Source of the DNA: CAVVAY01 sp963746465
Lineage (GTDB): Bacteria; Actinomycetota; Actinomycetes; JACCUZ01
DNA: 64,000 nucleotides
Direction: 5' to 3'
NCBI GenBank assembly: GCA_963746465.1
Contig: CAVVAY010000007.1
Location: 62,001 to 126,000, forward strand
Positions 62,191 through 64,000 of this stretch are shown one piece after another. Both the position numbers and the translations under genes were made by a program. How positions within the stretch are numbered: the first letter of the stretch is position 1; each line of letters opens with the position of its first letter. The notes beneath the pieces are model-generated. The model was given only the letters and a program-made list of their open reading frames with translations. It had not been told where the DNA came from and did no database searches.

Positions 62191-62613
62191 ATGCTGATGC
62201 GCACCGACCCGTTCCGTGAGATGGACCGTCTCGCCCAGCAGGTCTGGGGCACCCAGAGCAGGCCCTCGGTGATGACGATGGACGCCTGGCGCGACGGCGA
62301 CGAGTTCGTCGTCGAGTTCGACCTGCCGGGCATCGACCCGGACAAGGTCGACATCGACGTCGAGCGTCACGTGCTCACCGTGAAGGCGGAGCGCCCGGCT
62401 TTCCACGGCGACCGCGAGCTGGTCGCGGCCGAACGCCCGCGGGGCGTGTTCAGCCGTCAGCTCATCCTCGGCGACAACCTGGACACCGAGAGCGTCGCGG
62501 CCAGCTACAACGCTGGTGTGCTGACCCTGCGCATCCCGGTCGCCGAGCAGGCGAAGCCGCGCAAGATCATGATCAGCACCGACGAGCAGGACAAGCAGGC
62601 GATCAACGCCTGA
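62191..62613 (+). CDS. Hsp20-family small heat-shock protein
   Basis: This 140-residue protein has an alpha-crystallin domain at about 28-125: MDAWRDGDEFVVEFDLPGID, VDIDVERHVLTVKAERP, ERPRGVFSRQLILGDNLD and YNAGVLTLRIPVAEQAKPRK. The terminal I-x-I motif reads RIPV. ATG 62191 lies eight bases after AGGAGG; a GTG at 62182 overlaps the ribosome site and is rejected. The protein holds unfolding clients under heat stress. It is divergent from hspR and followed by a small gene and a J-domain gene, a compact heat-shock module. Confidence 0.9.
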   Translation: MLMRTDPFREMDRLAQQVWGTQSRPSVMTMDAWRDGDEFVVEFDLPGIDPDKVDIDVERHVLTVKAERPAFHGDRELVAAERPRGVFSRQLILGDNLDTESVAASYNAGVLTLRIPVAEQAKPRKIMISTDEQDKQAINA

Positions 62614-62630
62614 CCCGCCGGGGAAACGCC

Positions 62631-62924
62631 ATGACCTCATGTCGTCCCCCAGCCCGCTGCCCGACGGGCAACCCGGAGCTGGACACGTTCCTCGACCTGC
62701 TGTGTGCGGACGAGGAGCTGCTCCGCGCCGAGTTCGAGGCGATCGTCGCGGCCGAGTGGCCACGACCCCCGGACCGCCGGGCCGTCGTCCGATATCAGCA
62801 CGTGGGGGCAGACGGCGGCCCGGCACCCGACCGGCCTCCGACGAGCGTCCGCGGGCAGGTCGTCGACGGCCACCGTGGCGTCGACGCCTGGGCCCGCGAA
62901 CGGTCACCTCCGAGCACCGGCTGA
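62631..62924 (+). CDS. Small protein of the heat-shock module, unknown function
   Basis: This 97-residue ORF begins 17 bases after the hsp20 stop, with GGGGAA upstream. The first half looks like a real helix pair (ELDTFLDLLCADEELLRAEF, EAIVAAEWPRPPDRRAV); the second half is proline- and arginine-rich and less convincing (GQVVDGHRGVDAWARERS). Two other frames are open here, so the choice rests on spacing and on the LCADEELLRAEFEAIVAAEWP block. No known family. Confidence 0.55.
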   Translation: MTSCRPPARCPTGNPELDTFLDLLCADEELLRAEFEAIVAAEWPRPPDRRAVVRYQHVGADGGPAPDRPPTSVRGQVVDGHRGVDAWARERSPPSTG

Positions 62925-62946
62925 CCACAACCGGAAACCCTCCTCC

Positions 62947-62987
62947 GCCGTGGGCCTGGCACCGACCGCGGGTGCCAGGCCCACGGC
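62947..62987. terminator. Perfect 17-bp hairpin after the hsp20 genes
   Basis: Positions 62947-62963 and 62971-62987 are exact complements (arm beginning GCCGTGGGCCTGGCACC) around the loop GACCGCG. It lies in the 94-base gap between the small protein gene and the J-domain gene. Without a T run it may act as a Rho-independent-like stop in this GC-rich genome, or as an mRNA-stabilising stem. Confidence 0.65.
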
Positions 62988-63018
62988 CCCGGCGCGGCGC
63001 GGAAGGCGGTGCTGGCCG

Positions 63019-63396
63019 ATGACAGCGGTCGACCCGTACGCCGTGCTCGGCGTGGAACCGGACGCCACCCAGGCGGAGATCTCGAGTGCCTTCCGACGCC
63101 TGGTACGCCGGCACCACCCCGACCTGCGCGACGCTCCGGCGCCCACGCCCGACGACGACGGGGGCCGCGCCGGCGACGCCGACCTCGGCCGGATCCTGAG
63201 CGCGTACGCGTTGCTGCGTGACCCGGATCGGCGGGCGCAGCACGACCGGCTGCGTCGCCGCGCCGCCCCGCCGACCTCAAGGCCGTTCCCGGTGACCCAG
63301 ACACCGCGCAGACGCCCGGCGTACCGACAGCCGCCGATCCAGGCAGGCCCGGTCGTGTGGCAGCCCGCAGCGAGAGGGCGCGACACCCTAGATTGA
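63019..63396 (+). CDS. Short J-domain (DnaJ-like) protein
   Basis: This 125-residue protein has a J domain at about 3-75: VDPYAVLGVEPDATQAEISS, AFRRLVRRHHPDLRD with the HPD tripeptide that stimulates DnaK, and ILSAYALLRDPDRRAQHDRL. The remainder is a proline/arginine-rich tail (TQTPRRRPAYRQPPIQAGP). It lacks the zinc-finger and C-terminal client-binding parts of DnaJ, so it is a class C co-chaperone. A 35-residue acidic insert (DAPAPTPDDDGGRAGDAD) follows the HPD. Start ATG 63019 has GGAAGG 12 bases upstream. It fits the HspR/Hsp20 neighbourhood. Confidence 0.83.
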   Translation: MTAVDPYAVLGVEPDATQAEISSAFRRLVRRHHPDLRDAPAPTPDDDGGRAGDADLGRILSAYALLRDPDRRAQHDRLRRRAAPPTSRPFPVTQTPRRRPAYRQPPIQAGPVVWQPAARGRDTLD

Positions 63397-63401
63397 CGCG
63401 G

Positions 63402-63611
63402 GTGACGGGGCGACGCACGCGCTCGCTGCGAAGCGCCGCACCGCGACGGCTGCTCGCCACTCCCGGCTGGTTCCTGCTGATGGCCGCCAGCGTCGCCCTG
63501 CTCACCGCGGCCGTCGCCGCACCCGTCCTCTTCCTCCGGGCGGCCTCCGACGCTGCCGTGCTCGAGGCGGCCGACCGGGTGGTCCACCTCGACGAGGGCC
63601 GCCTCGTCTGA
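63402..63611 (+). pseudogene. Remnant of an ABC exporter: permease N-terminus joined to ATPase C-terminus
   Basis: The 69-residue ORF starts at GTG 63402, five bases after the J-domain stop. Residues 1-50 (RSAAPRRLLATPGWFLLMAA, SVALLTAAVAAPVLFLRAAS) look like the first membrane segment of an FtsX-type permease. Residues 55-69 (EAADRVVHLDEGRLV) look like the very end of an ABC ATPase, where ADRVVxLxDGRL is standard. A deletion from inside a permease gene to the end of the following ATPase gene would give this product. It is immediately followed by a TGATC palindromic repeat. Confidence 0.6.
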
Positions 63612-63626
63612 CCCGCTGTTGCACCG

Positions 63627-63677
63627 TGATCGTGAGGGGAATCGGCCCTGTTCTGCGCCCTCATCCCCTCACGATCA
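63627..63677. repeat. TGATCNTGAGGGGAT palindromic intergenic repeat, copy 2
   Basis: TGATCGTGAGGGGAAT (63627-63642) and ATCCCCTCACGATCA (63663-63677) are inverted arms with one extra A. The core CGGCCCTGTTCTGCGCC matches copy 1 at 2830-2884 in the same orientation. It lies between the ABC remnant and the LysE-type gene. Confidence 0.75.
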
Positions 63678-63735
63678 TGCGATCAGGGCGCGAACTCGGT
63701 GGGGCGTCGCTGCGGTCCCGCGTACCGTCGAGGCC

Positions 63736-64000
63736 ATGGTGACCACCGGCTCCCTGCTGCTGTTCCTCACCGCGAGCATCCCTCTCATCCTCTTCCCCGG
63801 CCCGTCGGTCGCGTTCATCCTCGCCACCACGCTGCGGGCCGGCCGGCGCAGCGGGCTGGCCGCCACCGCCGGCGTCGAGACCGGCTACCTCGTGCACGTG
63901 CTCGGTGCGGTCGTCGGACTCTCGGCCGTCATCGCCGCCAGCGCCGAGCTGTTCACCGCCGTCAAGGTGGTCGGCGCGGCCTGGCTGATCTGGATGGCGT
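63736..64000 (+). CDS. LysE/RhtB-family amino-acid exporter (5' part)
   Basis: The first 88 residues are visible before the window ends. Segments LLLFLTASIPLILFPGPSVA, FILATTLRAGRRSGLAATAG and ETGYLVHVLGAVVGLSAVIA are characteristic: the PGPSVAFIL motif and the following GRRSGLAAxxG loop mark the LysE/RhtB family of amino-acid and homoserine-lactone exporters. Substrate cannot be deduced. The ATG at 63736 is the first in frame; the 60 bases before it, after the palindromic repeat, hold its promoter. Confidence 0.88.
   Translation, partial: MVTTGSLLLFLTASIPLILFPGPSVAFILATTLRAGRRSGLAATAGVETGYLVHVLGAVVGLSAVIAASAELFTAVKVVGAAWLIWMA

Overview
The window is 64 kb of very GC-rich DNA with strong G/C bias at third codon positions, frequent GTG starts and tightly packed, often overlapping genes. 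The gene families (recC-recB-recD order, LigD polymerase without a ligase, type VII secretion modules, HspR, LAL-type LuxR regulator, SCO4226-like DUF4242, DICT-domain regulator, Glu-Asp-Phe tRNA cluster) point to an actinomycete. A nocardioid or related lineage is plausible, but the sequence alone does not settle the genus.

Layout. 0-3.6 kb: end of a class III aminotransferase, a PrsW-type membrane protease, a zinc-ribbon protein, tRNA-Lys and an adjacent HNH nuclease that looks acquired. 3.7-9.3 kb (minus strand): GT4 glycosyltransferase, nucleoside-hydrolase lipoprotein, CHAD protein, then a type VII secretion toxin cassette (EspC-like protein, SseB/SAV_915-like protein, large secreted toxin, presumed immunity protein). 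9.4-16.5 kb: a membrane protein, a histidine kinase with its LuxR response regulator, a TreS-like GH13 enzyme and a PAS-GGDEF-EAL protein. 16.6-21.4 kb: LigD PE-Pol, hydrolase, small acidic protein, zincin, metallophosphoesterase. 21.5-21.9 kb: tRNA-Glu, tRNA-Asp, tRNA-Phe, then a second copy of the 3' half of tRNA-Phe that looks like an integration scar. 22.1-29.7 kb: glycolipid-binding protein, hydrolase, a MerR-DICT regulator divergent from a four-gene overlapping operon, L,D-transpeptidase, MazG-like protein, GNAT. 29.8-38.4 kb: recCBD. 38.4-42.7 kb: flavin monooxygenase, TetR and cupin around a palindromic operator; MscS channel with a membrane-anchored Ser/Thr/Pro-rich partner. 42.9-50.6 kb: a sugar locus (Gfo/Idh/MocA dehydrogenase, GMC oxidoreductase, ribose-type ABC transporter, LacI regulator with a perfect palindromic operator, ribokinase-like kinase). 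50.7-60.4 kb: winged-helix protein, matrixin-like protease, secreted and membrane proteins of unknown role, DUF4242, LAL regulator, VOC protein, Y-family polymerase. 60.5-64 kb: SRPBCC-hemerythrin fusion, a heat-shock module (HspR, Hsp20, small protein, J-domain protein), a deletion-fused ABC-transporter remnant and the start of a LysE exporter.

Two signals cut across the genes. First, two families of TGATC-bounded palindromic intergenic repeats occur (2830/63627 and 16535/19366). Second, at least seventeen one-base frameshifts lie between 3.7 and 38.3 kb (glycosyltransferase, hydrolase, CHAD, EspC-like gene, metallophosphoesterase, recC, recB, recD), while I detect none between 38.4 and 64 kb. 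Protein motifs continue across each break, so uncorrected sequencing indels are the simplest explanation and gene decay the alternative. No CRISPR array, rRNA or complete insertion sequence was seen.
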